Assembly (NCBI RefSeq): GCF_026107375.2
Contig: NZ_JAPCIA010000001.1
Span: 434,001-498,000, forward strand
Direction of reading: 5' to 3'
From: Sphingomonas sp. BT-65
GTDB lineage: Bacteria > Pseudomonadota > Alphaproteobacteria > Sphingomonadales > Sphingomonadaceae
DNA length: 64,000 nucleotides
The notes below the pieces were generated by a model. That model had not been told where the DNA came from. It worked only from the letters and a program-made list of their open reading frames with translations, and did no database searches. The position numbers and the translations under genes were made by a program. Below, piece by piece: positions 45,939 through 55,837 of this stretch (the first letter of the stretch is position 1; the number at the start of each line of letters is the position of its first letter).

Positions 45939-47993
45939 TCACCAGATACGAACGCGCTTTGCCGGGTCGAGATACAGCTTCTGCCCGTCCTTGGCGCCGA
46001 ACGCGCCGTACCAGGGGTCGAGGTTGCGCACGACCCAGGCGCGCTGGATCGACGGCGCGTGCGGATCAGTCAGCAGCCGCTGGCGCAGATTCGCCTCGCG
46101 ATAGTTGCGCCGCCAGATCTGCGCCCAGCCGAGATAGAAGCGCTGATCCGCCGAGAAGCCGTCGATCACCGGCGGCTTCTTCCCGCCCAGCGAATGCTGG
46201 TAGGCGTCATAGGCGATGGTGAGGCCGGCGAGGTCGCCGATATTCTCGCCCAGCGTGAACTCGCCCTTCACATGCTCGCCCGGCAGCGCCTCATAGGCGT
46301 CGTACTGCGCGACCAGCGCCTTGCTCGCCGCCTCGAACGCCTTGGTGTCCTCGGGCGTCCACCAGTCGGCGAGCTCGCCCTTCTCGTTATACTTGGCGCC
46401 CTGGTCGTCGAAATGGTGGCTGATCTCGTGGCCGATCACCGCGCCGATGCCGCCATAGTTGACCGCCGGATCGGCCTTGGGGTCGAAGAAGGGCGGCTGC
46501 AGGATCGCGGCCGGGAACACCACCTCCATCATGCCGAAATTGGCATAGGCGTTGATAGTCTGGGGCAGCATCCCCCATTCCCATTTGCGCACCGGCCCGC
46601 CCAGCTTGTCGATCATGTACTGGAAGTCGAACTGGTTCGAGCGCACCGCGTTGCCGAACAGGTCGTCGGCCTTGACCTCCAGGCCCGTATAGTCGCGCCA
46701 GCGGTCGGGATAGCCGACCTTGACGGTGAAGTTCTTGAGCTTGGCCTTGGCGCGCGCCTTGGTCTGCGGCTGCATCCATTCGAGCGCGTCGATCCGCCGG
46801 CCCATCGCGTCGAGCACGTTGGCGACCAGCTTGTTCATCTCCGCCTTGTATTCGGGCGGGAAGTAGCGCGCGGCATATTCCTTGCCGACCGCCTCACCCA
46901 GCGCGCCCTCGGTGAAGCCCACCGCGCGCTTCCAACGCTCCTCGCGCTGTGGCGTGCCCTGCAGTGCGGTACCGTAGAAAGCGAAATTCTCGTTCGCCAC
47001 CGCATCGGGCAGATAGTTGGAGAGGCCGTCGAGGCTGCGCAGCAGCATCTGGTCCTTGAGCACCTCGAGCGGCGCCTTGTCGAGGATCTCGGCGGTGCCC
47101 TTCACCGCGCTCGGCTGGCCGATCAGCACCTCGGTGATCTTCGGGCTGATCGCTTTGAGCATTGCCGGCATGTCGAGCGTCGGGCTGGAGAACTCGGCGG
47201 TCTGCGCCAGCGTGAACTTGTTGTAGGCCTTGACTGCGTCCGAGGCATCCTCGCGGGTCCACTGGACCTTGGCGATCTGCGTCTCCAGGTCCATCACCGC
47301 CTTGGCGCGCGCCTCGCCATTGCCCTCGCCCGCCAGCGTCAGCATCCTGGCGAGATGCGCCACGTAAGCGGTGCGGAGCGCCGCCATCTTGGGATTGTCG
47401 ACCAGGTACATGTCACGGTCGGGAAGGCCGGTGCCGCCCTGGTAGATGGTGAAGATGTAGTTCTCGGGAAGCTTGTCGTCCTGGCCGACATAGCCGCCGA
47501 ACGGGCCGTTGATCCCCATCTTCGCAGCTTCGACCACCAGCGCCGGATAGCCGGCCTTGCTGTCGAGCGCCTTGACCTTGCCGAGCCAGGGTTGGATCGG
47601 CGCCAGCCCCCTGGCCTCGACCGCCGCGGTGTCGAGATAGCTCGTATAGGCGCGGCCGATCGCGCTGTTCTTGTCATCCTTCACTGCATCGAGAATGCCG
47701 CGTACGCGCTGCTTCGACAGGTCGTCGAGCGCGGTGAACATGCCGTAGTTGGACTTGTCGGCCGGGATCGGCGTGGCCTTGGCCCACGCCCCATTCGCGA
47801 ACGTGTAGAAATCGTCGCCCGGTGCGACAGCCTTGTCCATGCCCTTCTCGTCGAAGCCGAAGCTGCCGAGCTGCGGCTTGGAGCCGGTTTCCGCGGCGGG
47901 AGCCGGCGCAGGCGCCTCGCGCGCCGAAAGCGCGGTGGCGGTGCCGGCCAGCGCAGTGCCGGCGAGGAGGACAGACGTGAGGAAGAGACGCAT
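45939..47993 (-). CDS. M13 family zinc metallopeptidase, exported
   Basis: A neprilysin-like peptidase of 684 residues. ATG 47993, with AAAGG upstream, begins a signal peptide (MRLFLTSVLLAGTALAGTA). Zinc motif HEISH at residues 522-526 (AVIGHEISHHFDDQGAKY), the third ligand in GENIGDLAGL, the substrate motif NAYANFGMMEVVFPA (N-A-Y type) and a C-terminal W ending. Probably periplasmic peptide turnover. It lies 38 bases upstream of cckA. Confidence 0.93.
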   Translation of the reverse strand: MRLFLTSVLLAGTALAGTATALSAREAPAPAPAAETGSKPQLGSFGFDEKGMDKAVAPGDDFYTFANGAWAKATPIPADKSNYGMFTALDDLSKQRVRGILDAVKDDKNSAIGRAYTSYLDTAAVEARGLAPIQPWLGKVKALDSKAGYPALVVEAAKMGINGPFGGYVGQDDKLPENYIFTIYQGGTGLPDRDMYLVDNPKMAALRTAYVAHLARMLTLAGEGNGEARAKAVMDLETQIAKVQWTREDASDAVKAYNKFTLAQTAEFSSPTLDMPAMLKAISPKITEVLIGQPSAVKGTAEILDKAPLEVLKDQMLLRSLDGLSNYLPDAVANENFAFYGTALQGTPQREERWKRAVGFTEGALGEAVGKEYAARYFPPEYKAEMNKLVANVLDAMGRRIDALEWMQPQTKARAKAKLKNFTVKVGYPDRWRDYTGLEVKADDLFGNAVRSNQFDFQYMIDKLGGPVRKWEWGMLPQTINAYANFGMMEVVFPAAILQPPFFDPKADPAVNYGGIGAVIGHEISHHFDDQGAKYNEKGELADWWTPEDTKAFEAASKALVAQYDAYEALPGEHVKGEFTLGENIGDLAGLTIAYDAYQHSLGGKKPPVIDGFSADQRFYLGWAQIWRRNYREANLRQRLLTDPHAPSIQRAWVVRNLDPWYGAFGAKDGQKLYLDPAKRVRIW

Positions 47994-48063
47994 CGATGCA
48001 CCTTTCGGGAGAGTCGGATGCGCGTGTCTTACGCCGATGATACGCCCGATCAAGTGTCGGCGG

Positions 48064-48651
48064 TTACTTCCCCGCCCGCGCCGCGATCCGCTTGCGCCAT
48101 TTGCGCGCGATCCACAGCCGCCAGCCCACTGCGCTCAGCACATAACCCAGGATCGAGGCGATGATCGTGATCGTCACCAGCCCGGTGATCAGCGCAGGCC
48201 CCGCCTCCGACCACAGCCAGTTGAGCCAGCTGTCGTTCGCGACATGAGTCGCGATCGGCTGGCCCGGCACGGTGGCGTCGAAATGCAGGATCTTGCGCCC
48301 GACCCAATAGGCGAAGGCCCAGAGCGGCGGGGTAGTGAATGGATTGGTGAGGAAGGTGGTCAGCGACGCGACCGGAATGTTGGCGCGGAACGGCAGCGCG
48401 AGCAGCGCGGAGAAGAAGATCTGCGCGACCGGGATCATGATCCCCGTCACCATGCCCAGCGCTACGCCGCGCGGCACCGAGCGGCGGGTGAAGCGCCAGA
48501 GCTCCGGGGCGAGCACGCGATGCGCGACGGGGCGGAGCCACTTGTTCTGCTCCATCGACTCGCGCGTCGGCATGTTGCGGTCCGCCCAGGCCCGCATGCG
48601 GTCCCAGAAGGTCGGCTTAGCCACGGTCGCGGAGGAGCCTTCCCTGTTCAC
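48064..48651 (-). CDS. DUF2062 domain membrane protein
   Basis: A DUF2062 protein of unknown function, 195 residues from GTG 48651 or 186 from GTG 48624. After a basic, helical N-terminus ([20 protein letters not shown]) come three membrane segments ([54 protein letters not shown]) with the conserved [16 protein letters not shown]. It overlaps the smpB 3' end, so they are co-transcribed. Confidence 0.85.
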   Translation of the reverse strand: MNREGSSATVAKPTFWDRMRAWADRNMPTRESMEQNKWLRPVAHRVLAPELWRFTRRSVPRGVALGMVTGIMIPVAQIFFSALLALPFRANIPVASLTTFLTNPFTTPPLWAFAYWVGRKILHFDATVPGQPIATHVANDSWLNWLWSEAGPALITGLVTITIIASILGYVLSAVGWRLWIARKWRKRIAARAGK

Positions 48652-49099
48652 GCTTCCAGTCCCGCTCCTTGATCGACTCGCGCTTGTCGTGAGTCTTCTT
48701 GCCCTTCGCCAATGCCAGCTCCACTTTCGCGCGGCCGCGCGAGTTGAAGTAGATCGACAGCGGCACCAGGGTCATCCCCTCGCGTGCTACCGCGCCGTGA
48801 AGCTTCTCTATCTGCCGCAGATGAAGGAGCAATTTACGGGGCCGCTTGGGTTCGTGGTTGAAGCGGTTGCCGTGGCTGAATTCGGGGATGTTGGCGTTGA
48901 CCAGCCAGGCCTGCTCGCCGCGGATCTCGGCATAGCTCTCAGCGATCGAGCCCTCGCCGAAGCGCAGCGCCTTCACCTCGGTGCCCTGCAGCGCGATGCC
49001 GGCCTCGTACACGTCCTCGATGAAATATTCGAAGCGAGCCTTGCGGTTCTCGGCGACGATCTTCTTCTTGTCGAATTCGGTGGGACGCGGGCGGGCCAT
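48617..49099 (-). CDS. smpB: SsrA-binding protein
   Basis: Partner of tmRNA in rescue of stalled ribosomes. The 160-residue protein has the family core: [59 protein letters not shown] and the basic tail [20 protein letters not shown]. dapA lies 49 bases upstream on the same strand, an order common in this class. No tmRNA gene was seen in the window. Confidence 0.96.
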   Translation of the reverse strand: MARPRPTEFDKKKIVAENRKARFEYFIEDVYEAGIALQGTEVKALRFGEGSIAESYAEIRGEQAWLVNANIPEFSHGNRFNHEPKRPRKLLLHLRQIEKLHGAVAREGMTLVPLSIYFNSRGRAKVELALAKGKKTHDKRESIKERDWKREQGRLLRDRG

Positions 49100-49148
49100 A
49101 AGGAGGCGCGATGTAGGCCTGCGCGCGCTTAAAGGGAAGCGGACGGCG

Positions 49149-50030
49149 TCAGATAATCCCCGCCGCCGCCATCGCCGCGTCGACCGCCGCCTTGCTCGCC
49201 GCGCTCGGCTCGACCATCGGCAGACGCAGCTCGGCCGAGATCTCGGGTCGCAGCTTGTTCACCGCATACTTCACCGGCCCGGGCGAGGCATCGGTGAACA
49301 GCGCGAGATGCAGCGCGAACAGACGGTCGTGCAGCGCCAGCGCGACCGCGGTGTCGCCCTGCGCCCAGGCCGCCTGGAACTGCGCGCACAGTCTGGGCGC
49401 GACATTGGCAGCGACCGAGATGCACCCCACGCCGCCCATCGCGTTGAACGCGAGCGCGGTCTCGTCATTGCCCGATAGCTGGGCGAAGCCGGCCCGCAGT
49501 GCTGCGCGGTGCTTCGACACGCGCGCGAGATCACCGGTAGCGTCCTTGATCGCGACGAACTTGCCCGGGAACGCCTGGACGATGCGGATCACCGTCTCGG
49601 GCTGGATGTCGGTCGCGGTGCGGCCGGGGACGTTGTAGAGGATGATCGGCAGCTCGCACGCTGCAGCCACCGCCTCGAAATGGCGGAAGATGCCTTCCTG
49701 GCTCGGGCGGTTGTAATAGGGCGGCACCATCAGCACCGCATCGGCTCCAGCTTCCTTCGCGGCCTTGACGTTGCCGATCGCGACGCGCGTGTCGTTGGAG
49801 CCCGTCCCCGCGATCACCGGCACGCGTCCACGCACCTGATCGGCGCACACGCGCACGACCTCGAAATGCTCGTCCTTGGTCAGCGTCGCCGCCTCGCCCG
49901 TGGTGCCGACCGGCACCAGCGCGGACGAGCCCTCGGCGATCTGCCACTCGACGAAATCGCGGAACACGTCCTCGGCGAAGTCGCCATTACGGAAAGGGGT
50001 AATCAGGGCGGGGATCGATCCGGTGAACAT
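49149..50030 (-). CDS. dapA: 4-hydroxy-tetrahydrodipicolinate synthase
   Basis: First committed step of lysine and diaminopimelate synthesis, condensing pyruvate with aspartate semialdehyde. The 293-residue TIM barrel carries the full catalytic set: Thr44 ([10 protein letters not shown]), Tyr132 ([14 protein letters not shown]) and the Schiff-base Lys162 ([15 protein letters not shown]). It diverges from the lytic transglycosylase gene; both serve peptidoglycan. Confidence 0.97.
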   Translation of the reverse strand: MFTGSIPALITPFRNGDFAEDVFRDFVEWQIAEGSSALVPVGTTGEAATLTKDEHFEVVRVCADQVRGRVPVIAGTGSNDTRVAIGNVKAAKEAGADAVLMVPPYYNRPSQEGIFRHFEAVAAACELPIILYNVPGRTATDIQPETVIRIVQAFPGKFVAIKDATGDLARVSKHRAALRAGFAQLSGNDETALAFNAMGGVGCISVAANVAPRLCAQFQAAWAQGDTAVALALHDRLFALHLALFTDASPGPVKYAVNKLRPEISAELRLPMVEPSAASKAAVDAAMAAAGII

Positions 50031-50092
50031 CTGCGCGAAAAAGCCCCAATCGTCCGAAATTCGGGGTGGCCAATAGGCTTGGCTTGCGTATC

Positions 50093-52111
50093 ATGTCCAG
50101 CATGCTTGCCTCTTTGTTCAGAAGCGGGCTTCTGCTCGCCGGCGTATCGGGTGTCGCGGTCTCATCCCAGGTCGTGCAGGACGGAGTCGAATTGTACGGG
50201 GCGCAGCTCGCCGGGCTGACCGCCTCGCAGCAGTTCGTCCCTGCGGCCGGGTCCTCGCTCCAGTATAATCTCGACCAGTGGAAGCGGCTGCAGCAGTCCG
50301 ACCGCTGGCCGTTCACCGACTATGCGAATTTCCTGCTCGCGCATCCCGGCTGGCCGGGCGAGACGAGCCGGCGCGCGGCAGCGGAGACCGCGCTGGCTTC
50401 GGGCGCCGAGGCACCTGCCCTCGTTGTTCGATTCTTCGAGCGTTTCCCGCCCCTCACCGCCGCGGGCCGGGTGCGTTTCGCCGAGGCGCTCGCCGTCTCC
50501 AGCCGCCGCGCCGACGCCGACGAGCAGGCGCGCCGGGCGTGGCGCAGCGGGGCGTTGCGGCCGACCGACGAGAGCGCGATCCTCTCGGGCTTCCCGGGCG
50601 CGCTGACCGCCGCCGATCACGACGCGCGCATGGACGCGCTGCTCTGGCAGGACGCCCGCACCGCCGCCGCGCGCCAGGTCGCCTTCACCTCGCCGCAGAA
50701 CCGCGCGCTGTTCGATGCGCGACTGGCGATGCAGAACAACTGGCCCGACGCGGCGTCCCGAGCGGCGGCGGTCGAGGCGGCCGGCGCGCGCGATCCCGGC
50801 TTCATCGCCGACCGCGCGATGTGGTTCCGCAACAACGGCGCCAGCGGCTCGGCGCGCTCGCTGCTCGCCCGCCCCCGCACCCTCGCCACCCTGCCGAGCA
50901 ATGTCGGGGAATGGTACGAGGTGCTGCTCGTCAACGCCCGCGCGGCGGAGAGCGATGGCCAGTACAGCATCGCCTACGCCATCGCCTCACAGGTCGACGA
51001 TGCGCTCCCGCCCGGCGCCGACGTCGCGGCGATGGGGCTCGGCATCCGCGACGACTATACCAGCCTCGTGTGGCTCGCCGGCACGGTCGCGATGCAGAAG
51101 CTGCGGCGACCCGCTGACGCGGTGATGATGTTCGACCGCTATTCGCGCGGCAGCCGCACACCGACCACGCAGTCCAAGGGCCTCTACTGGGCCGGCCGCG
51201 CCGCCGAAGCCGCGGGGCAGAGCGACGCCGCGCAGGGCTATTACCGGCGCGCGACGGCGTTCTCCGACCTCTATTACGGCCAGCTTGCCGCCGAACGGCT
51301 CGGCCTGGTGTTCAAGGCGCCGCCACCCGTGGATCTCACCCGCGCAACCCCGGCGGGGCGCAGTGCCTTCTACAATCGCGAGGTCGTCCGCGCCGCGCAG
51401 ATGCTCGGCACGCTCGGCCGCTGGCAGGACCAGAGCCTGTTCGTCCGCCAGATCGCCGCGGACGCCACCACCGGCGAGGATCACGCCCTCGCCACCGAGC
51501 TCTCGCGCACGCTAGGCCGTCCCGATCTCGGCGTGATGGTCGGGCGCAGCGCGCTGCTCAACGGGCTCACCGACTATACCGTCGCCGGCTACCCGTCGGT
51601 GCGCGTGCCCTCGGGCCAGGAAAGCTATTTCACGATCATCCACGCCATCGCGCGGCAGGAGAGCCAGTTCGACAAGGCGGCGGTGAGCCATGCCGGGGCG
51701 CGCGGCCTGATGCAGCTGATGCCGGGCACCGCACGCGAGACCGCGGGCAAGCTCGGCCTTGGCTACAACATGGCCTCGCTCACCAGCGATACCGATTACA
51801 ACATCCGGCTCGGCTCGACCTATTTCCAGCGCATGCTGAGCTATTATGGCGGCAGCTATCCGCTCGCGGTCGCCGCCTATAATGCCGGGCCCGGCAATGT
51901 GAACAAATGGCTGCGCGCCAATGGCGATCCGCGCACCGGCAGCATCGCGATGGTCGACTGGGTCGAGGCGATCCCGATCTACGAGACCAAGAACTATGTT
52001 CAGCGCGTGCTCGAGAATGCGGTGGTCTACGACCTGCTCCACCCCAATTACGCCCGGTCGCGCGGCCCGGCGCATCTGAGCTGGTATCTCGGCAAGAGCC
52101 GCCCGGGATGA
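50093..52111 (+). CDS. Soluble lytic murein transglycosylase, Slt70-like
   Basis: A periplasmic peptidoglycan-cleaving enzyme of 672 residues. ATG 50093 begins MSSMLASLFRSGLLLAGVSG, a signal sequence; ATG 50102 is also possible. The N-terminal part is a long helical superhelix of TPR-like repeats, and the C-terminal catalytic domain (GH23) shows AIARQESQFDKAAVSHAGAR with catalytic Glu523, GLMQLMPGTARETA and AVAAYNAGPGNVNKWL. Confidence 0.93.
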   Translation: MSSMLASLFRSGLLLAGVSGVAVSSQVVQDGVELYGAQLAGLTASQQFVPAAGSSLQYNLDQWKRLQQSDRWPFTDYANFLLAHPGWPGETSRRAAAETALASGAEAPALVVRFFERFPPLTAAGRVRFAEALAVSSRRADADEQARRAWRSGALRPTDESAILSGFPGALTAADHDARMDALLWQDARTAAARQVAFTSPQNRALFDARLAMQNNWPDAASRAAAVEAAGARDPGFIADRAMWFRNNGASGSARSLLARPRTLATLPSNVGEWYEVLLVNARAAESDGQYSIAYAIASQVDDALPPGADVAAMGLGIRDDYTSLVWLAGTVAMQKLRRPADAVMMFDRYSRGSRTPTTQSKGLYWAGRAAEAAGQSDAAQGYYRRATAFSDLYYGQLAAERLGLVFKAPPPVDLTRATPAGRSAFYNREVVRAAQMLGTLGRWQDQSLFVRQIAADATTGEDHALATELSRTLGRPDLGVMVGRSALLNGLTDYTVAGYPSVRVPSGQESYFTIIHAIARQESQFDKAAVSHAGARGLMQLMPGTARETAGKLGLGYNMASLTSDTDYNIRLGSTYFQRMLSYYGGSYPLAVAAYNAGPGNVNKWLRANGDPRTGSIAMVDWVEAIPIYETKNYVQRVLENAVVYDLLHPNYARSRGPAHLSWYLGKSRPG

Positions 52112-52112
52112 C

Positions 52113-52529
52113 GTGATCGAGGTCCTTCCGTATCAGGAGGCGCAGTTCGGCGAGGTCGATGCGCTGTGGCGCGCCGTCTTTCCCGAGGACCCGCCGCACA
52201 GCCACGCCGCCGCCGCGGTGCCACAGAAGCTCGCTGTGCAGCGTGAGCTGTTCCTCGTCGCGGTCGAGAGCGGGCGTGTGCTCGGCACGATCCTCGCCGG
52301 CTATGACGGGCACCGCGGCTGGCTCTACAAGCTCGCGGTCCACCCCAATGCCCGCCGCTGCGGGATCGGCGAGAAGCTGGTCCGCGCCGCCGAGAGGCGC
52401 CTCGCCGTGCTGGGCTGCGCCAAGGTCAACCTCCAGGTCCGCGACACCAACCACGAAGCTGCGCGCTTCTGGGCGCACATGGGCTATGCCGAGGAACCGC
52501 GCATCTCTATGGGCCGCAACCTCGCATGA
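52113..52529 (+). CDS. GNAT family N-acetyltransferase
   Basis: A 138-residue acetyltransferase of the YpeA/RimI-like group. The acetyl-CoA site is LYKLAVHPNARRCGIGEKLV (R-x-x-G-x-G/A variant RRCGIG), preceded by GTILAGYDGHRGW and followed by NLQVRDTNHEAARFWAHMGY. The start is GTG 52113, one base after the lytic transglycosylase stop. It overlaps greB by four bases. Substrate unknown. Confidence 0.87.
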   Translation: MIEVLPYQEAQFGEVDALWRAVFPEDPPHSHAAAAVPQKLAVQRELFLVAVESGRVLGTILAGYDGHRGWLYKLAVHPNARRCGIGEKLVRAAERRLAVLGCAKVNLQVRDTNHEAARFWAHMGYAEEPRISMGRNLA

Positions 52530-53008
52530 CCGACCGCCCAAACTACATCACCCCCGCCGGCTATACCGCGCTCAAGGCCGAGTATGACGCGCTGTTCGGC
52601 GGCGAGCGGCCCAAGCTGGTCGAGACGATCGCCTGGGCTGCAGGCAATGGCGACCGCTCGGAGAATGGCGACTATATCTACGGCCGCAAGCGGCTGCGTG
52701 AGATCGACCGGCGGCTCGGCTGGCTGTCCAAGCGGATGAAGGCGGCCAAGGTGATCGACCCGTCGCGCCAGGAGGACAGGACGCGCGTCTGGTTCGGCGC
52801 CACCGTCATCATCGCCGACGAGGATGACAATCACCGCACCCTGACCTTCGTCGGCGACGACGAGGCCGATGCCGGCAAGGGCCGCGTCGGCTGGAACGCT
52901 CCACTCGCCCGCGCCCTGCGGGGCGCAGCGATCGGCGACCTCCGCCGCGTGACGCTGCCGGCGGGCGAGAAGGAATATGAGGTGATGGAGATCACCTACC
53001 CCGTCTGA
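52526..53008 (+). CDS. greB: Transcription elongation factor GreB
   Basis: Rescues backtracked RNA polymerase by stimulating transcript cleavage. The 160-residue protein has an N-terminal coiled coil with the acidic tip NGDRSENGDYIYGRKRLREI and a C-terminal FKBP-like domain (NAPLARALRGAAIGDLRRVT, LPAGEKEYEVMEITY). The tip sequence and KRLREIDRRLGWL are those of GreB rather than GreA. Coupled by ATGA to the acetyltransferase. Confidence 0.94.
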   Translation: MTDRPNYITPAGYTALKAEYDALFGGERPKLVETIAWAAGNGDRSENGDYIYGRKRLREIDRRLGWLSKRMKAAKVIDPSRQEDRTRVWFGATVIIADEDDNHRTLTFVGDDEADAGKGRVGWNAPLARALRGAAIGDLRRVTLPAGEKEYEVMEITYPV

Positions 53009-53024
53009 TTTGAAGGGGAAATTC

Positions 53025-53050
53025 CTGCAAATAATATTGACTCGCAATAG
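53025..53050 (+). promoter_or_regulatory. A+T-rich candidate iron-responsive site upstream of the siderophore receptor
   Basis: TGCAAATAATATTGACTCGC followed by AATAG stands out as A+T-rich in the 133-base gap before the siderophore receptor. It resembles the TGCAAAT/AATNATT style of iron-regulator sites in alphaproteobacteria but is not a clean dyad. Weak evidence. Confidence 0.3.
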
Positions 53051-53141
53051 CGGTCATGCTGTGGGCGCCCGCATCGCGCCGCGCTGACCCGCACCCCGAC
53101 CCCGTGACGGTGATCCGGCGCCGACCTGGAAGGGGAATTTC

Positions 53142-55271
53142 ATGAAGACGACGTATCGCTTTCTCACCACCGCGGCGCTGGTGCTGATCCCGACCGGCGC
53201 GCTGGCCCAGGAGGAAGCGGCGGACGAGAAAGCGAAGACCGACGAGATCGTCGTCTATGGCCGCGGCGAGCAGGACAATAATCTCGCCACCGGGCTCTCG
53301 CTCTCGCCGCGCGAAACGCCGCAGTCGATCAGCGTCATCACCCGCGAGCAGATGGAGGACCAGGCGGCTACCAACATCGCCGACGCGCTCGCCTACACCA
53401 CCGGCATCTCGGTCAAGGCGGTCGATCGCGGCCGCAACATGCTCGCCGCACGCGGCTTCGAGATCACCAACTTCCAGATCGACGGCGCCCCCTTCACCAC
53501 CGGCAATATCGGGCTCGAGGAGAATAGCAGCGCGATCTACGAGCGGATCGAGGTGATCCGCGGCGCCAACGGCCTGACCCAAGGCGCGGGCGAGCCTTCC
53601 GCGACGATCAACCTGGTGCGCAAGCACGCCGATTCGCGCGAGCTCGCGCTCGATTTCAGCCTGGAGGCCGGGTCGTGGGGCCGGATGGCGGTCACCGGCG
53701 ACATCAGCACGCCGCTCACCAGGGACGGATCGGTGCGCGGGCGCCTGGTCGCGCAATATTACACGCAGGACTCGTTCATCGATATCGAGCAGACCGACGG
53801 CTATCTGCTCTACGGCGTGATCGACGCCGACCTCGGCGCCAACACGCGCATCAGCCTGGGCGCGAGCTATTCGCGCGACGATCGCGACGGCATCCTGTGG
53901 GGCCAGCTCCCCTATTGGCACAGCGACGGTTCGCGCACCGACTGGCCGCGTTCCAAGACCACCGGCGCGCAGTGGAATCTGTGGAACACGATCGAGACCA
54001 CCGCCTTCCTGACGGTCGAGCAGCGGCTGGGCAGCGACTGGTCGCTGCGCGGCGACGTCAGCTATCACCAGCAGGACGAGGAATCGAAGCTGCTGTGGAC
54101 CACCGGCTATCCCGATCCGGTCACCGGCATCGGCATCGACGCATCGGCTTATTGGTACAAGTCCAAGCCCAAGCAGTGGCACGCCAGCGCCTCGCTCAAG
54201 GGTGGCTTCAACCTGTTCGGGCAGCGGCACGAGCTGATCCTGGGCGGCACCTATCGCCACCTCACGGGCGGCTGGACCAATCGCGATCCCGATCCGGCAA
54301 CCGTCGCGCCGATCGGCGACTTCAACCTGTGGGACGGCAACACCTATCCCGAGCCTTCATGGGGCGACCGCTACCGCATGAGCGGCTTCGGCACGACCGA
54401 GCAATATGCAGTCTATGGCGCCACCCGCCTGCAACTGCTCGACCAGCTCAAGCTGATCGCGGGCGGCCGGTTCAGCTGGTGGGAGCGCAATGAGGAAGTG
54501 GCGCTCTACACGCCCGCCCCGTTCACGATCAGCCACAAGGCCCGTTTCACGCCCTATGCCGGCCTGATCCTCGACGTGACGCGCAACATCTCCGCCTATG
54601 TGAGCTACACCAGCATCTTCAATCCGCAGGATTACAAGGACGTCAACCGCGACTACCTCCCTCCGCTCGTCGGCAACAATTACGAGGCCGGGCTGAAGGG
54701 CGAGTGGATGGGCGGGCGGCTGCGCGCCTCGGCGGCGATCTTCCGCATCGAGCAGGACAATTTCGCGCGGTTCGCCGGGAATTATCCCGGCACTGCCGAC
54801 CCCTATTACGAGCCCGCGCAGGGCACGGTGTCAGAAGGCTATGAAGCCGAGATCGCGGGCGAGATCGTCAAGGGCTGGGACCTGAGCCTGGGCTGGAGCG
54901 CCTTCCGCGCCGAGGATGCCGACAGATTGCCGGTCCAGGCGCATCACCCGCGCAAGGTGCTGCGCATGGCGACGCGCTACGATTTCCGCGGTGCGCTCGA
55001 GGGGTTCAGCCTCGGCGGTTCGGCACGCTGGGAGAGCCGCCCGCCCAAGACCGCGGTCAACCCCGCGACCAACGCGACCGAGAATGTCGGGCAGCCGGCC
55101 TATCTGCTGGTCAACGCCATGGCGCGTTACGCGCTGGACGAGCATGTCTCGCTCCAGCTCAACATCAACAACCTGTTCGACAAGCATTATTTCAACAATA
55201 ATTTCTGGTTCGACGGCTTCGTCTATGGCGAGCCGCGCAATGTCCGTGCGACGCTGCGCTTCACCTTCTGA
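53142..55271 (+). CDS. TonB-dependent siderophore receptor, FhuE/FpvA type
   Basis: An outer-membrane receptor for a ferric siderophore, 709 residues. Ribosome site AAGGGG and signal peptide MKTTYRFLTTAALVLIPTGALA lead to a TonB box region (DEIVVYG), the plug (SPRETPQSISVITREQMEDQ; RGFEITNFQIDGAP; IEVIRGANGLTQGAGEPSAT) and a 22-strand barrel ending FGEPRNVRATLRFTF-like. The PQSISVITR and GLTQGAGEPSATIN motifs belong to the hydroxamate/pyoverdine receptor branch. No siderophore synthesis or inner-membrane transport genes lie next to it. Confidence 0.92.
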   Translation: MKTTYRFLTTAALVLIPTGALAQEEAADEKAKTDEIVVYGRGEQDNNLATGLSLSPRETPQSISVITREQMEDQAATNIADALAYTTGISVKAVDRGRNMLAARGFEITNFQIDGAPFTTGNIGLEENSSAIYERIEVIRGANGLTQGAGEPSATINLVRKHADSRELALDFSLEAGSWGRMAVTGDISTPLTRDGSVRGRLVAQYYTQDSFIDIEQTDGYLLYGVIDADLGANTRISLGASYSRDDRDGILWGQLPYWHSDGSRTDWPRSKTTGAQWNLWNTIETTAFLTVEQRLGSDWSLRGDVSYHQQDEESKLLWTTGYPDPVTGIGIDASAYWYKSKPKQWHASASLKGGFNLFGQRHELILGGTYRHLTGGWTNRDPDPATVAPIGDFNLWDGNTYPEPSWGDRYRMSGFGTTEQYAVYGATRLQLLDQLKLIAGGRFSWWERNEEVALYTPAPFTISHKARFTPYAGLILDVTRNISAYVSYTSIFNPQDYKDVNRDYLPPLVGNNYEAGLKGEWMGGRLRASAAIFRIEQDNFARFAGNYPGTADPYYEPAQGTVSEGYEAEIAGEIVKGWDLSLGWSAFRAEDADRLPVQAHHPRKVLRMATRYDFRGALEGFSLGGSARWESRPPKTAVNPATNATENVGQPAYLLVNAMARYALDEHVSLQLNINNLFDKHYFNNNFWFDGFVYGEPRNVRATLRFTF

Positions 55272-55279
55272 CCGGCCCG

Positions 55280-55304
55280 CCGGGCGCCGCGGTACGGCGC
55301 CCGG
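55280..55304. terminator. Hairpin between the siderophore receptor and the CPBP gene
   Basis: CCGGGCGCCG and CGGCGCCCGG form a perfect 10-bp stem with loop CGGTA, eight bases after the receptor stop and eight bases before the stop of the convergent CPBP gene. U-tracts are poor on both sides; it probably serves both. Confidence 0.65.
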
Positions 55305-55312
55305 TGCGGTTG

Positions 55313-55831
55313 CTAGCCGTTCCACGGCGACGGCGCACCGAACAACGATTTCCACAGGACGACGATGGTCCAGTGCAGCAGGACCGCGGGCCAGATTGAC
55401 GCCGTCTTCCAGTACAGCCGTGCGCAGGCCAGCCCCAGCGCGCCGGCCGACAACAGAAACCACGGATTGAGCACAAGTTCGGACCAGCGCGGTCCGAACA
55501 AGGGAGCTTGCAGGGGGTGCCACAGGACGAAGAGCAGCGTGGAAATCGCCGCAGCCCGCCACGGGAAGCGCTTCGGCGGATCCGGCGATGGCAGGAGCGC
55601 CGCGCGGAAGAATAACTCCTCGCCGAGCGACGGCACGGCAATGGCGAGCAGCGCGAGCTTCAGTGTGGCGACATTGAGAGCGGGTGCCCAGTTCAGCAAC
55701 CCGCCTGCCGTCCCCAGAACCGCCAGCAGCGGAACCAGCCATGCCAGCTCGATCAGGCAAAGCCCGAGATGCGTTCGTGCGGGCGGCGTGGAGAGAGCCG
55801 CAGCCACCTTGCGAGTGATCCGATTGAGCAT
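55313..55831 (-). CDS. CPBP family intramembrane glutamic protease
   Basis: A 172-residue membrane protein of the CPBP (Abi/CAAX) family. The three motifs are visible: GEELFFRAALLP (EE-x3-R), LLFVLWHPLQA (F-x3-H type) and AVLLHWTIVVLWK (H-W without the usual Asn). About five membrane helices. Known members process prenylated proteins or peptides or confer bacteriocin immunity; nothing here decides. It follows a DUF2971 gene on the same strand. Confidence 0.85.
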   Translation of the reverse strand: MLNRITRKVAAALSTPPARTHLGLCLIELAWLVPLLAVLGTAGGLLNWAPALNVATLKLALLAIAVPSLGEELFFRAALLPSPDPPKRFPWRAAAISTLLFVLWHPLQAPLFGPRWSELVLNPWFLLSAGALGLACARLYWKTASIWPAVLLHWTIVVLWKSLFGAPSPWNG

Positions 55832-55837
55832 GGCGCG

